The notes under the pieces were generated by a model. It searched no databases, was not told the DNA's origin, and saw nothing but the letters and a program-made list of their open reading frames with translations. Below are positions 38,334 to 46,792 of a DNA stretch of 64,000 nt, one piece after another. The DNA comes from Marivivens donghaensis (GTDB lineage: Bacteria; Pseudomonadota; Alphaproteobacteria; Rhodobacterales; Rhodobacteraceae): contig NZ_JAUFRA010000005.1 in assembly GCF_030410045.1 (NCBI RefSeq), forward strand, positions 682,001 through 746,000, written 5' to 3'. Position 1 is the stretch's first letter; every line of letters begins with the position of its first letter. The position numbers were made by a program, and so were the translations under genes.

Positions 38334-38767
38334 TGGGAATTTGGTTTTACGTCTTACTCGCCTTTGCCGCAGGTTTGCTGGTCGGACTGAGCCGCCAAAT
38401 CAATGGTCGCCTGTCACTCTCCACGAGCCCGCTAGAATCATCGTTCTGGAATCACGCGATTGGCTTCGTGGTCCTCTGTGTGGTTGCGCTCTCCATCGGA
38501 TGGTCCCACCCCCAAGACGGCCTCGCTGACATACCGCTGACCGCCTACGCTGGCGGCGCGGTTGGCGTGGTCTTTATCGCGTCATCCAGCTGGCTCATCG
38601 CGCGTATTGGCGCTGCGCAAACGGCTGTATTGGTGATCGCAGGGCAAATGGTATCGAGCGTGATCCTCGATATCGCGATGGGAACCGCTGGGATCGCTTG
38701 GGCGCGCACCTTGGGGGTTACGTTAATCCTTGCAGGAATTTTCTACGGTCGACGCGCAAGAGACTGA
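38333..38767 (+). CDS. DMT family transporter subunit, YdcZ-like (second)
   Basis: Membrane protein of 144 residues with about five helices, paralogous and translationally coupled to the gene before it. Short-chain DMT proteins of this kind often work as two-component pairs. It ends 56 bases before the tRNA-Glu gene and is the last core-like gene before the accessory region. Confidence 0.83.
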   Translation: MGIWFYVLLAFAAGLLVGLSRQINGRLSLSTSPLESSFWNHAIGFVVLCVVALSIGWSHPQDGLADIPLTAYAGGAVGVVFIASSSWLIARIGAAQTAVLVIAGQMVSSVILDIAMGTAGIAWARTLGVTLILAGIFYGRRARD

Positions 38768-38823
38768 ATTTCCCGCTTGCGCCGCCGCACAGACATGATT
38801 ATGACGCCCCTCACGCACAGAGT

Positions 38824-38898
38824 GGCCCGTTCGTCTATCGGTTAGGACGCCAGGTTTTCAACCTGGAAAGAGGGGTTCGATTCCCCTACGGGCTGCCA
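38824..38898 (+). tRNA. tRNA-Glu (anticodon TTC)
   Basis: Complete 75-base cloverleaf. The acceptor stem is GGCCCGT/ACGGGCT, the anticodon stem CCAGG/CCTGG with loop TTTTCAA, and the T-arm loop is TTCGATT. CCA is encoded. The sequence downstream is AT-richer and holds accessory genes, as often seen where islands join a tRNA 3' end. Confidence 0.97.
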
Positions 38899-39106
38899 CT
38901 GCATTTCCCAAAATATTTTAAAAACAATATGTTAGGTACTTATTCATCTAGCGTGTATGCCGGTCCGTATACCAAATTGATTATGGACAACATTGGTCCT
39001 GAGCTGACTGAAGGTTCACACCCTCACACTCGTACTCTCCAAGAAACTTGACGATGAATGCCCTTCTGGGACATGTCACTGGTGTTTATCCAATGGCGGA
39101 CTGATT

Positions 39107-39583
39107 ATGCTCTCGAAATTCAAAAATAAAACTGCCAACGATGCACCAGCCGACGATAGGCATTCGCCGAGCGATCAGAAGCTTCAGTCATCGGCATTAG
39201 ACGCGGCACCTACCAAAAAACCATTTATGCCACCCTATCGAGAAGGCAGCGTTACTGACAAACGTCGCTCAGTTCTTCATGAAGGGATCAAAATCGAAGG
39301 CAACTGGACAAGTGATGGTGTTGTCGAGTTTGGCGGGACGATTACCGGCGACCTTACCGCTGACATTCTAGTGGTGACCAAAACTGGGAAAATCACAGGC
39401 ACAATTCGGGCTGATCAAGTCATGATTGAAGGACAAGTGATAGGCAAAATCTTTGCCAAATCTCTCAGCTTGAAACCGACCGCAAATGTAGAGGCCGACA
39501 TCACCTCACCTACCTTGAGCATGGATATGGGTGCAAAATTCAACGGCGCAATCTCGATGCCACCCCAGAAAACTATGATCTGA
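39107..39583 (+). CDS. Bactofilin family protein
   Basis: Cytoskeletal protein of 158 residues. An unstructured, charged N-terminal tail of about 55 residues is followed by the bactofilin beta-helix of short repeats (LHEGIKIEGNWTSDGVVEFG, GTITGDLTADILVVTKTGKI, AKSLSLKPTANVEADI). Bactofilins polymerise without nucleotide and shape the cell or position envelope enzymes. No M23 partner lies next to it. It stands alone 208 bases after tRNA-Glu. Confidence 0.9.
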   Translation: MLSKFKNKTANDAPADDRHSPSDQKLQSSALDAAPTKKPFMPPYREGSVTDKRRSVLHEGIKIEGNWTSDGVVEFGGTITGDLTADILVVTKTGKITGTIRADQVMIEGQVIGKIFAKSLSLKPTANVEADITSPTLSMDMGAKFNGAISMPPQKTMI

Positions 39584-39730
39584 TGCCGCTACCTCAAAGT
39601 GCTAACGCTGATAGATGTGCCTTATAGGGCATACAGACCCTGGGGCACTCTCGCCTCCCACTAAATACTATCCGACATGCAATACCTGGAAATGAATATG
39701 TCCTAGGTTTTGGTCTCGAAGCCGCTGGCG

Positions 39731-40405
39731 TCAATTTTTCCCACAGCACTGCTTATATAAATATCCAGACCCACAAGTGCATGGGTCATTTCGTTTTGGC
39801 TTTTTAATTTGACGCTTTTGACGAGATGTCGGTTGTTCAAATAAGTCCGTACGAGCCTGCTGCAGCAATTCAATTAAGGCATTCGGAATGAGGTCCAGCG
39901 CTTCTTCAGAAAACGCGTGGATAAGTTGGTCGTCAAAATCACTTTGACCTTCGGCTATTTCATTGAGAACTAAAAAGAGGCTCAGAGCACTTCGCGTAAC
40001 CTCCTCACTATGATCGAACAACGCCTCCCAGACATCTTTCCGGAGAGCTACGCCACGGTTGAAGCCTTGAACCCAAGGCTGCCATGAAACTTGATCTGTG
40101 TCCTCAACATTTGAAAAAATAGGCTGCAATCGCTGTCGAGTCTTTGCCCTATCGGCGATGTATTCGAGGTGGCCGACAATATTTTCAACGACCAGATCAG
40201 CAACTTTGCCACGAGGGAATTTCTCAGGAACTTTTCCTTTGAATAAATCTGTGAGCCAGCTTGATGGAGGTACAAATTCTGGACACAAGAACACTGCCGT
40301 AAGATACCCATCCAGCTCACTGAGCTTCATATCGATGCGCTGGGTAGCATCTGAAGACGAGAGAAGTTGAGCAAGTCGCTCGACATCATGTTTATAGAAG
40401 CGCAT
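39731..40405 (-). CDS. YecA/UPF0149 family protein with C-terminal SEC-C motif
   Basis: Protein of 224 residues. The N-terminal two thirds fit the UPF0149 (YgfB/YecA) helical domain: SELDGYLTAVFLCPEFVPPS and WVQGFNRGVAL. The C-terminus is RNDPCTCGSGYLYKQCCGKN, a zinc-binding SEC-C motif. Function unknown. The ATG at 40405 is preferred over an upstream GTG that overlaps the likely ribosome site. The gene is AT-richer than the core genes. Confidence 0.82.
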   Translation of the reverse strand: MRFYKHDVERLAQLLSSSDATQRIDMKLSELDGYLTAVFLCPEFVPPSSWLTDLFKGKVPEKFPRGKVADLVVENIVGHLEYIADRAKTRQRLQPIFSNVEDTDQVSWQPWVQGFNRGVALRKDVWEALFDHSEEVTRSALSLFLVLNEIAEGQSDFDDQLIHAFSEEALDLIPNALIELLQQARTDLFEQPTSRQKRQIKKPKRNDPCTCGSGYLYKQCCGKN

Positions 40406-40532
40406 GATCTTCACCTTCCGTTGCCTACTCCAACATTCGGTTGCTTAGACTTTATAAGCTCGAAACTGTCGATGCCTTAGTGGACCACAGATTAGTCATA
40501 ATTATGCCTCTTTTTTACGTGATGTAAGCTTC

Positions 40533-40892
40533 ATGAAAGTTGTTCGCTCTCTCATTTTTGGATGGTCGCCAATCAGAATACAGGACTACCTGACATCTGA
40601 GATGATGAAGTTTGGCGTTCCTGAACACCTTGCTCGATCGATTATTAAAGTGCTTGCAGATGCGGGCTATCTGCAATCTGAGAAGACACAGCCTCCTTTA
40701 GTTTTGACACAGGAATTTCGGGTGCCGCTTAAAACGAAAGATAAAAAATTAGCACTCCGTCCAGTCGAAACTCTTGTTCAAGAAATAGAGAACACTTGTG
40801 CTGCACGTTTATCCGATGCGACAGTCAAGAGGTTGATGACACGGCAACACTACCTGAGACTTGCCACTCATCATTCTTTGGCTGAGGACTGA
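40533..40892 (+). CDS. Unrecognised small protein
   Basis: I do not recognise this 119-residue basic protein. A helical segment (PEHLARSIIKVLADAGYLQS) could be a winged-helix recognition element, and the C-terminal part is rich in Arg and Leu. Three bases separate it from the next gene, which encodes a secreted protein, so they form an operon. Base composition is AT-rich. Confidence 0.6.
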   Translation: MKVVRSLIFGWSPIRIQDYLTSEMMKFGVPEHLARSIIKVLADAGYLQSEKTQPPLVLTQEFRVPLKTKDKKLALRPVETLVQEIENTCAARLSDATVKRLMTRQHYLRLATHHSLAED

Positions 40893-40895
40893 CTA

Positions 40896-41324
40896 ATGAC
40901 CATTACGCGTCTAACTGCGATGCTACTTCCGTTTGTAGCCCTCACCACCGAAGGCCAGGCTCAAGAACCCACTGGAGGCTACTCCGTCTTTTGCGTTGTA
41001 GATGAGGCAAAATCACATCACCTGAACACTGGTGAAATCGATGATGAATATTCGGAGCAGCCTTCGAGCTTCAGCGTACTCCCATCGGGCGCAATCGTGG
41101 CAGTGAATGCCCCATTTTGCCAGTTTGTTACGCAAGTAAATCGGACAGAAGGCAAGCTCAGCTTCTACTGCAGGACGATGGAACCGGACAGCGAGGCTCT
41201 CATATCCCTCGACACTCAAACCTATGACTTTTCAAAATTCGTTCATCTAAGAGAAAAAGCGATTATCACAATGTCGGGCCATTGTATCATCGACGATGAC
41301 GCGCCTGAAAGTCCCAGTAGCTGA
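40896..41324 (+). CDS. Unrecognised secreted protein
   Basis: Protein of 142 residues with a probable signal peptide (MTITRLTAMLLPFVALTTEG, cleavage near GQA-QE). Four cysteines remain in the mature part (FCVV, FCQF, FYCRT, HCII) and could form two disulfides in the periplasm. No domain recognised. Likely co-transcribed with the preceding gene. Confidence 0.6.
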   Translation: MTITRLTAMLLPFVALTTEGQAQEPTGGYSVFCVVDEAKSHHLNTGEIDDEYSEQPSSFSVLPSGAIVAVNAPFCQFVTQVNRTEGKLSFYCRTMEPDSEALISLDTQTYDFSKFVHLREKAIITMSGHCIIDDDAPESPSS

Positions 41325-41326
41325 CA

Positions 41327-41659
41327 TCAACACTCATCGAAAACCACGGCCCGGCCATGCCCATCAAAAATTTTTCCGTCAGCGGCATAGCAGAGTATCG
41401 TCTTGAGTTTCTCACGGGACTTTTTCCCCAAACCCGCCAACTGTTTTAGACGTCTTTCATCCATCCCAAGCAATTCACGCAGAAGCGAGATATCTACGGC
41501 ATCAAGCTCCACATCGTCGTATCGCGTCTTAAAATCTCTCTGAAGGTGCAAAAAAATTTGCACCCAGATCGTCGGCCGGATGAGATCGATGAGCCTCCCA
41601 CTTGGACACTGAAAATCTTGAATAGGGTTTGCCGCCAAATCATACTCAGTGCGTGACAC
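41327..41659 (-). CDS. Small protein with HhH-like segment, paralogue A
   Basis: Protein of 110 residues of unknown function. A central block, WVQIFLHLQRDFKT followed by DAVDISLLRELL, is clearly shared with the divergent gene that starts 85 bases away. After it, LKQLAGLGKKSREKLKTIL fits a helix-hairpin-helix pattern (GLG between helices), often used for DNA contact. The C-terminus extends past the shared DGKIF motif by about 12 residues. Confidence 0.65.
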   Translation of the reverse strand: MSRTEYDLAANPIQDFQCPSGRLIDLIRPTIWVQIFLHLQRDFKTRYDDVELDAVDISLLRELLGMDERRLKQLAGLGKKSREKLKTILCYAADGKIFDGHGRAVVFDEC

Positions 41660-41744
41660 TTTGCTTTCTCCGCAAGAACGAATAACACATCACAATTGAT
41701 CGATTTCGAGATAGGCTTTCACATTACAGCATGAGGATACCGTG

Positions 41745-42041
41745 GTGAAGTACGACCGTGTCGCTGACCAGCCTTTGATAAATTTCGCAACAGTCGACGG
41801 CCCATTAGCTCGCCAAATAAGCACATTCGTGTGGGTCAAGATATTCCTAGACTGTCAACGCGACTTCAAAACGTCTCATAGCAACGTTGATCCAGCTGCC
41901 ATCGATATATCGCTGATCGATCATCTAATGACGCTACAGCCAACTCAGATAGCGCAGATTTCTGGTGTTGGCCCCCAAGCGCAGAAAAAGCTTCAAGAAA
42001 TCATCGAAAAGCGTCGCGATGGTAAAATCTTCGCGTTGTGA
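41745..42041 (+). CDS. Small protein with HhH-like segment, paralogue B
   Basis: Protein of 98 residues (GTG start; a second GTG three bases earlier is possible, AGGA lies seven bases before the chosen one). It shares WVKIFLDCQRDFKT, AAIDISLIDHL, the HhH-like IAQISGVGPQAQKKLQEII and DGKIF with the divergently transcribed gene. The two arose by inverted duplication or paired transfer. Function unknown. Confidence 0.65.
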   Translation: MKYDRVADQPLINFATVDGPLARQISTFVWVKIFLDCQRDFKTSHSNVDPAAIDISLIDHLMTLQPTQIAQISGVGPQAQKKLQEIIEKRRDGKIFAL

Positions 42042-42044
42042 GAT

Positions 42045-42072
42045 CGTCTGACATTAAATTTTAATTTAGACG
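42045..42072 (+). terminator. AT-rich hairpin after paralogue B
   Basis: CGTCT and AGACG enclose ATTAAA/TTTAAT, giving an AT-rich imperfect hairpin directly after the stop. It may end the paralogue B transcript; it lacks a T run, so the call is weak. Confidence 0.35.
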
Positions 42073-42228
42073 CTAAATGGGACGCTTCGTTGAACCGGAA
42101 AAACGATGGGCGCTCAGTGTCCAATCAAAAGCATGGTCGACAGGCGGAATATCGGCACACAAACCCACGTACATATTGAAAGAATACATTAAGGTTCAGG
42201 TGTTGTTTTTGGGCTGTTGTGTATCAGA

Positions 42229-42342
42229 GTTCTGCGGAGGCTCGTCTATGGGCGGGAGGTTCCGAGCATCACCATCCGCGAGATGACGGATCTGGTGACG
42301 GCGAGTTGGGAAAAGCAGGAAGAGGTGGTGTTTGGGGGGTGA
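42229..42342 (+). pseudogene. Tail fragment of recombinase-associated gene (left copy)
   Basis: Thirty-seven codons and a stop (reading VLRRLVYGREVPSITIREMT onward) that align without gaps to the end of the longer pseudogene at 50143-50529. No start and no upstream part. The 187 bases before it hold nothing I recognise. The fragment abuts a truncated IS6-type element on its right. Confidence 0.75.
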
Positions 42343-42358
42343 GGGCGGGGAGCAGGAG

Positions 42359-42620
42359 TTCGCTTCCTGATTTCAGCAGCAAACAGCGGACCAAATCTGT
42401 TCCACCAATAACCTATAGTTTCATGGCTAACATCGATCCCCCGCTCATGCAGGAGATCCTCCACATTACGAAGAGACAGAGGGAACCGCACATAGAGCAT
42501 GACCGCTAAGCGGATCACCTCTGGGCTCGTCTTGAAGTATCGAAATGGAGAGCGCTTGGTCATACCAAAACGCTAAACACGTACCATACCCTGCTCAAGG
42601 ACGTTTAGTCTGACAGTGCC
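42359..42620 (-). mobile_element. Truncated IS6-type element (left copy)
   Basis: The 262 bases align without gaps to 49799-50060 of the longer copy. They include the terminal repeat CGTTTAGTCTGACAGTGCC and the first 68 codons of the transposase (start at 42563, MTKRSPFRYFKTSPEV). The catalytic domain is missing; the cut joins directly to a recombinase-associated tail fragment. Confidence 0.88.
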
Positions 42621-42645
42621 CTCAAGTTCATTCGTATAACAAAAA

Positions 42646-42668
42646 GGCCAACCGACTTAGGGTTGGCC
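42646..42668 (-). terminator. Terminator of the fructoside operon
   Basis: GGCCAACC, a seven-base loop and GGTTGGCC, followed on the minus strand by TTTTT, 20 bases after the ATPase stop. Confidence 0.8.
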
Positions 42669-42687
42669 CTTTGATCGTTGTCAAAAC

Positions 42688-43761
42688 CTATTCGGTCTCA
42701 GGATGAAAGAGATGGGCTTTCACCGGATCGAAGGACAGCTCAATCGATGTACCGCGATCAAAAATCGCGTCTTTTGGAAGGGCCGCAATCAGAGTGGTTC
42801 CGTCACCCATCGCAAGGTTCATCACCGTCTCGCTTCCAAGACGCTCTGTTAGGTTAATCTTACCCTTCAAAACCCCGTAACCCTCTTTCGCCTCAGGCTC
42901 GAGGTATTGCGGCCGCAATCCAAGAACGAGCTTGTCGCCGACCTTGGCCTTGATCTCAGATGGGATCGAAATCGGAGCGAGCGCCGCATTTGAAACCACA
43001 TAGTGGCCCTTTTCGGCAGCCGTGACCTCCACCTCAAGGAAGTTCATTGACGGGCTGCCGATAAACTTTGCAACAAAGAGATTTGCGGGCTTGTGATAAA
43101 GCTCCATCGGCGCGCCGATCTGCTGAACTTCTCCGTCGCGAAGCACTACGATCTTATCCGCAAGCGTCATAGCTTCGACCTGATCATGTGTCACATAGAT
43201 CATGGTCGCTCCGAGATCTTTGTGCAGCTTGCCGATCTCCATCCGCATATCCATTCGAAGGGCCGCGTCTAAGTTAGAAAGCGGCTCATCAAAAAGGAAG
43301 ACTTTGGGATCGCGCACAATCGCACGTCCAATCGCAACGCGCTGGCGCTGACCACCCGAAAGCTGGCTCGGACGGCGATCCAACAAGTGCTCCATCTGCA
43401 AGATACGTGCGGCTTCCGCAACTTTAGCTTCTTTCTCCGCTTTGGGCGTTTTGGAGATCGTCAGGCCAAATGCTACGTTTTCGCGAACAGTCATATGAGG
43501 GAAAATTGCGTAGGATTGGAACACCATCGCAACGCCGCGCTCTTTGGGTTGGAGCTCGTTGACGACCTGCCCATCAACGGACAACTCGCCTTCCGAAATA
43601 TCTTCAAGCCCAGCAATCATCCGCAAAAGCGTTGACTTGCCGCAACCAGATGGACCCACAAAGACGACAAACTCACCATGGTTGATCTCGATGTCGACGC
43701 CTTTAATCACGTCGACCGGACCATAGGATTTTTTGAGCTTCTTAAGAGAGATATCCGCCAT
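42688..43761 (-). CDS. Sugar ABC transporter ATP-binding protein (UgpC/MalK type)
   Basis: ATPase of 357 residues with GPSGCGKST, LSGGQRQR, FLFDEPLSNLD and THDQVEAM motifs, plus a C-terminal TOBE-like domain (VLGLRPQYLEPEAKEG). It is the last gene of a six-gene minus-strand operon and is three bases from the glycosidase gene. It energises the two permeases further upstream. Confidence 0.93.
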   Translation of the reverse strand: MADISLKKLKKSYGPVDVIKGVDIEINHGEFVVFVGPSGCGKSTLLRMIAGLEDISEGELSVDGQVVNELQPKERGVAMVFQSYAIFPHMTVRENVAFGLTISKTPKAEKEAKVAEAARILQMEHLLDRRPSQLSGGQRQRVAIGRAIVRDPKVFLFDEPLSNLDAALRMDMRMEIGKLHKDLGATMIYVTHDQVEAMTLADKIVVLRDGEVQQIGAPMELYHKPANLFVAKFIGSPSMNFLEVEVTAAEKGHYVVSNAALAPISIPSEIKAKVGDKLVLGLRPQYLEPEAKEGYGVLKGKINLTERLGSETVMNLAMGDGTTLIAALPKDAIFDRGTSIELSFDPVKAHLFHPETE

Positions 43762-43764
43762 TAC

Positions 43765-44745
43765 TCAGTCCGCCTGCTCCAACAGCAAGAGACCATTAGC
43801 ATCTACAAGCACACGCTGCGGATCATGGATATAGCCGCCAAACTTGTCTTTGCCGTAATCAGCAAACCCAAGAATGAAATGCTCGCCATCTTTCTCAACG
43901 ATGCGGGCGGCATAGCGCTCGCACGGCAATGCCCCATCAAGGAAACCGGGTGCTGTTTTCCATGGACCGCGCGGATTGTCGGCGATGAGGTAATGGTTGC
44001 CCGTCACAGGCGGAACCCCAGCCTCGGCGATGCGGCCTTTGGACCAATGCTCGGCAGCTGTGCAGAAAAGGCAATACCACTTACCATTGATCTCAAAGAC
44101 CTGCGGCACTTCGAGCTGGCCATAGTCGCCGGTAAATACCGGCGGCTGCAATTCCCACCGAATAAGGTCTTGCGAGGTCGCAAAGCCTACGGCGCCGCCG
44201 CCATTTGGCTCTTCAATTCCAGGCACACGTGCCGTGAAATACATGAGCCACCCGTCCCCTTTAGGGTCGCGCATCACCCAAGGATCGCGCATCGCACGGT
44301 CATGCCAGTGACCAATTGCATGCTCGCATTCATAGTATTTTGCATTCGGTCCAGTGAGGTCGAGGCACTGACCATCGCCAACACGTTCCCACGAATGCAT
44401 ATCTGTCGAAGTCGCATGACCAACGCGCTGATAGAGTGCGCTCTCGCTTTGGCGCGTTCCTGTGTAAAAGAGGTGCCACAGGCCGTCATCGTCCTGAACG
44501 ACGGAGCCTGTCCATGTGGTCTTATCATCCCAAGCAGGACCATTGCGCCACGGGGTCAGGCAGGTGCCAAGGTGTTCCCAATTGGTCAAGTCGGTAGAAA
44601 CCGCATGCCCTTGAGTAACATTGAAATGGCGCAGATCAGGATCGCCCAGCGATTTGTCGGCCTTGAGGAAATAGCAGTGGTGCTTTTCGCCATCGAAGGC
44701 ATACCAGCTGTCCCAAATCCATTGGTTTTCAAGTGAAAGAACCAT
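43765..44745 (-). CDS. Fructosidase-like glycoside hydrolase (GH32/GH68 fold)
   Basis: Enzyme of 326 residues with the five-bladed propeller pattern of GH32/GH68/GH43 enzymes. WIWDSWYAF gives the likely nucleophile Asp, DRAMRDPWVM the RDP motif, and GQLEVPQVFEINGKWY the likely acid/base Glu. The typical GH32 WMNDPNG box and C-terminal beta-sandwich are absent, so it is a short form. No signal peptide, so it acts on imported sugar. Sucrose or short fructans are inferred substrates. Start at 44745 chosen because the longer frame overlaps the permease gene. Confidence 0.8.
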   Translation of the reverse strand: MVLSLENQWIWDSWYAFDGEKHHCYFLKADKSLGDPDLRHFNVTQGHAVSTDLTNWEHLGTCLTPWRNGPAWDDKTTWTGSVVQDDDGLWHLFYTGTRQSESALYQRVGHATSTDMHSWERVGDGQCLDLTGPNAKYYECEHAIGHWHDRAMRDPWVMRDPKGDGWLMYFTARVPGIEEPNGGGAVGFATSQDLIRWELQPPVFTGDYGQLEVPQVFEINGKWYCLFCTAAEHWSKGRIAEAGVPPVTGNHYLIADNPRGPWKTAPGFLDGALPCERYAARIVEKDGEHFILGFADYGKDKFGGYIHDPQRVLVDANGLLLLEQAD

Positions 44746-44759
44746 TGTCGTTTTCCTAA

Positions 44760-45638
44760 TTAGCCTTTGACGCCCGTCGATGCGATCGACGCGATGAAGG
44801 CACGTTGCAAGAAGAGATAGAAGGCAAGAACGGGCACAGTGATCAGGCTGAGGTAGGCCATGATCTCGCCCCAAGCGATGTTGAGCTGGAAGAAGTATTG
44901 AAGCCCAACCATGACAGGACGGTATTGCTCCTGCTGCACGACCATAAGCGGCCACAGATACTGGTTATACATCGCCAGAAACTTAAGGATCGCTGCGGTC
45001 GCAAGCACAGGTCCGGCAAGCGGCATCACAATGCGGCGGTAAATCTGGCCCCAGCTCGCACCCTCGACGCGAGAGGCTTCGATCAACTCGTGCGGTAGAT
45101 CTTTGAAATACTGCACGAAGAGATAGATGGTCAAACCATCCGCGATGAACGGCACAATCTGCACGCGATAGGTATTGAGCCAGCCAGTCGTAAACCCATC
45201 AAGACCGATCCACGGCAGCTTGGACGCCAGCAAAAGCATCGGAATTGCGATAGTTTCGAACGGCACGATCAAAGTCGCAAGGATGATTGAGAGCACAAGG
45301 TCTCGCCCCCGCCAGTTCAAGAAAACGATCGAGAACGCGGTCATCGAACAGATGAGGAGCGAGAGAACGACCGTAACGCCTGTGACAAGCATTGAGTTAA
45401 AGACGAAGAGTCCAACAGGTGCGCGTTTAAAAGCCGCCGAATAGTTATCAAGACTGATGTCGCCGATTGGCAGGAATGCCCGCAGCGATGCGGTGTCGAG
45501 CAAAAGTTGCTCGCTCGGCTTGAGCGACGACATAATCATGAAGACAAGCGGAAAGCAGAAGATCAAAGCGATGATCGTCAATACCGCATAGCGTGTCGCA
45601 AGGCGCAGACCGCGGTTATCAGGTGAAACAAGTGCCAT
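44760..45638 (-). CDS. Sugar ABC transporter permease (MalG type)
   Basis: Inner-membrane protein of 292 residues with about six helices. The EAA loop is ELIEASRVEGASWGQIYRRI. Start overlaps the stop of the first permease (TGATG). Part of the LacI-controlled operon; transports the substrate of the downstream fructosidase-like enzyme. Confidence 0.92.
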   Translation of the reverse strand: MALVSPDNRGLRLATRYAVLTIIALIFCFPLVFMIMSSLKPSEQLLLDTASLRAFLPIGDISLDNYSAAFKRAPVGLFVFNSMLVTGVTVVLSLLICSMTAFSIVFLNWRGRDLVLSIILATLIVPFETIAIPMLLLASKLPWIGLDGFTTGWLNTYRVQIVPFIADGLTIYLFVQYFKDLPHELIEASRVEGASWGQIYRRIVMPLAGPVLATAAILKFLAMYNQYLWPLMVVQQEQYRPVMVGLQYFFQLNIAWGEIMAYLSLITVPVLAFYLFLQRAFIASIASTGVKG

Positions 45639-46717
45639 CAGCGACGCTCCCGTGTAAGCCAGCGTTGGATGAGAGAAATCGACAGAACGATAACGAAGAG
45701 GATCACCGAGATAGTGGAACCGCCCGAAATGTCCTGTTTGCCATAGCCACGTTCAACTGCTTGGAAGACGATGGTCTGTGTGCTGTCGAGAGGGCCACCG
45801 CTCGTCATAACGTCGATCTGACTAAAGAGAGCAAAGGCCTGCATTGTGATGACGATGAGAACAAGAACCGCAGTATTGCGAAGCCCTGGCCAGGTCACAT
45901 AGCGGAAGGTCTGCCACTTGCTGGAGCCTTCGATTTCAGCTGCCTCATAAAGGGTGGGCGAAATGGTCTGGAGACCAGAAAGCCAGATCACCATGTGGAA
46001 CCCAACGGCTTGCCAGATCGACATTCCGATGATCGAGCCAAGAGCGGTATCTGGATTGCCGAGCCAATCAATCGGAGAGAACGCACCGAAAGTGAGCGAG
46101 CTTAGGATATTGTTCAGAAGACCATTGTTGCCATCATAGATGAACCGCCACAGAAGTGAGACAACCACGATCGAGACCACGACGGGCATAAAATAGATCG
46201 CGCGGTAGACATTGATGCCGCGAAGTCTTTGGTTGATCAGCAGCGCAAGTCCGAGAGCAAGACCACCTTGAACCGGAGCGACCACCAACACAAAGATCAG
46301 CGTGTTCAGAACGGCGCGCATAAAGACAACGTCTCGCGCAAGGACATAGGTGCGATTTTCACCCGATTGCCAGCTGGTCCATTCGCGCATCCCGTCTAGC
46401 TTGGGATAGTCAGGGTTCTTGCGCGTGAAATTACGAAGCTTGGGATAGGTCGGCGCGCCGCTGTCGTCGCGAATGATATCTCCGCTTGCATCGCGTTCGG
46501 GCTCAAGCGTGATCATGCCTACGCCAAGGAGCGATTTATAATTCGCCATGCCGACAAACTCGGTCGGGTTGGGAGAGATTAGTCGCTGATTGGTAAAGGA
46601 AAGAGCGATCGCAAAAAAGAAGGGCAGGATGATGAAGACAACCATCAAACCAAAGCCCGGAAGTGCGAAGAGCCATCCTGCTCGGTTCGATGAAGTGAGT
46701 TTGGAGGACGTCGCCAT
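45638..46717 (-). CDS. Sugar ABC transporter permease (MalF type)
   Basis: Permease of 359 residues, longer than its MalG partner because of a periplasmic insertion of about 70 residues after the first helix (around SLLGVGMITLEPERDASGDI). The EAA loop is LYEAAEIEGSSKWQTFRYV. Start at 46717 chosen (MATSSKLTSSNRAGWLFAL) with AAGG eight bases upstream. A hairpin separates it from the binding-protein gene. Confidence 0.9.
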   Translation of the reverse strand: MATSSKLTSSNRAGWLFALPGFGLMVVFIILPFFFAIALSFTNQRLISPNPTEFVGMANYKSLLGVGMITLEPERDASGDIIRDDSGAPTYPKLRNFTRKNPDYPKLDGMREWTSWQSGENRTYVLARDVVFMRAVLNTLIFVLVVAPVQGGLALGLALLINQRLRGINVYRAIYFMPVVVSIVVVSLLWRFIYDGNNGLLNNILSSLTFGAFSPIDWLGNPDTALGSIIGMSIWQAVGFHMVIWLSGLQTISPTLYEAAEIEGSSKWQTFRYVTWPGLRNTAVLVLIVITMQAFALFSQIDVMTSGGPLDSTQTIVFQAVERGYGKQDISGGSTISVILFVIVLSISLIQRWLTRERR

Positions 46718-46749
46718 AATGCTGACCTTGAAGACGTATTGAAAAGCAG

Positions 46750-46775
46750 TTCCCCCGAGCCGAAGCTCGGGAGAA
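46750..46775 (-). promoter_or_regulatory. Intercistronic hairpin between binding protein and permease genes
   Basis: TTCTCCCGAGC, TTCG loop and GCTCGGGGGAA on the minus strand form an eleven-pair stem with one mismatch and no T run. Hairpins here commonly stabilise the upstream binding-protein message or reduce read-through, giving excess binding protein. Confidence 0.65.
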
Positions 46776-46792
46776 CCATCCACTAGGGAGGA

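Noticed and set aside
38824..42620. Integrative element with attL/attR at tRNA-Glu
   Set aside because: No integrase and no second copy of the tRNA 3' end within the window, so only a weaker island suggestion is kept.
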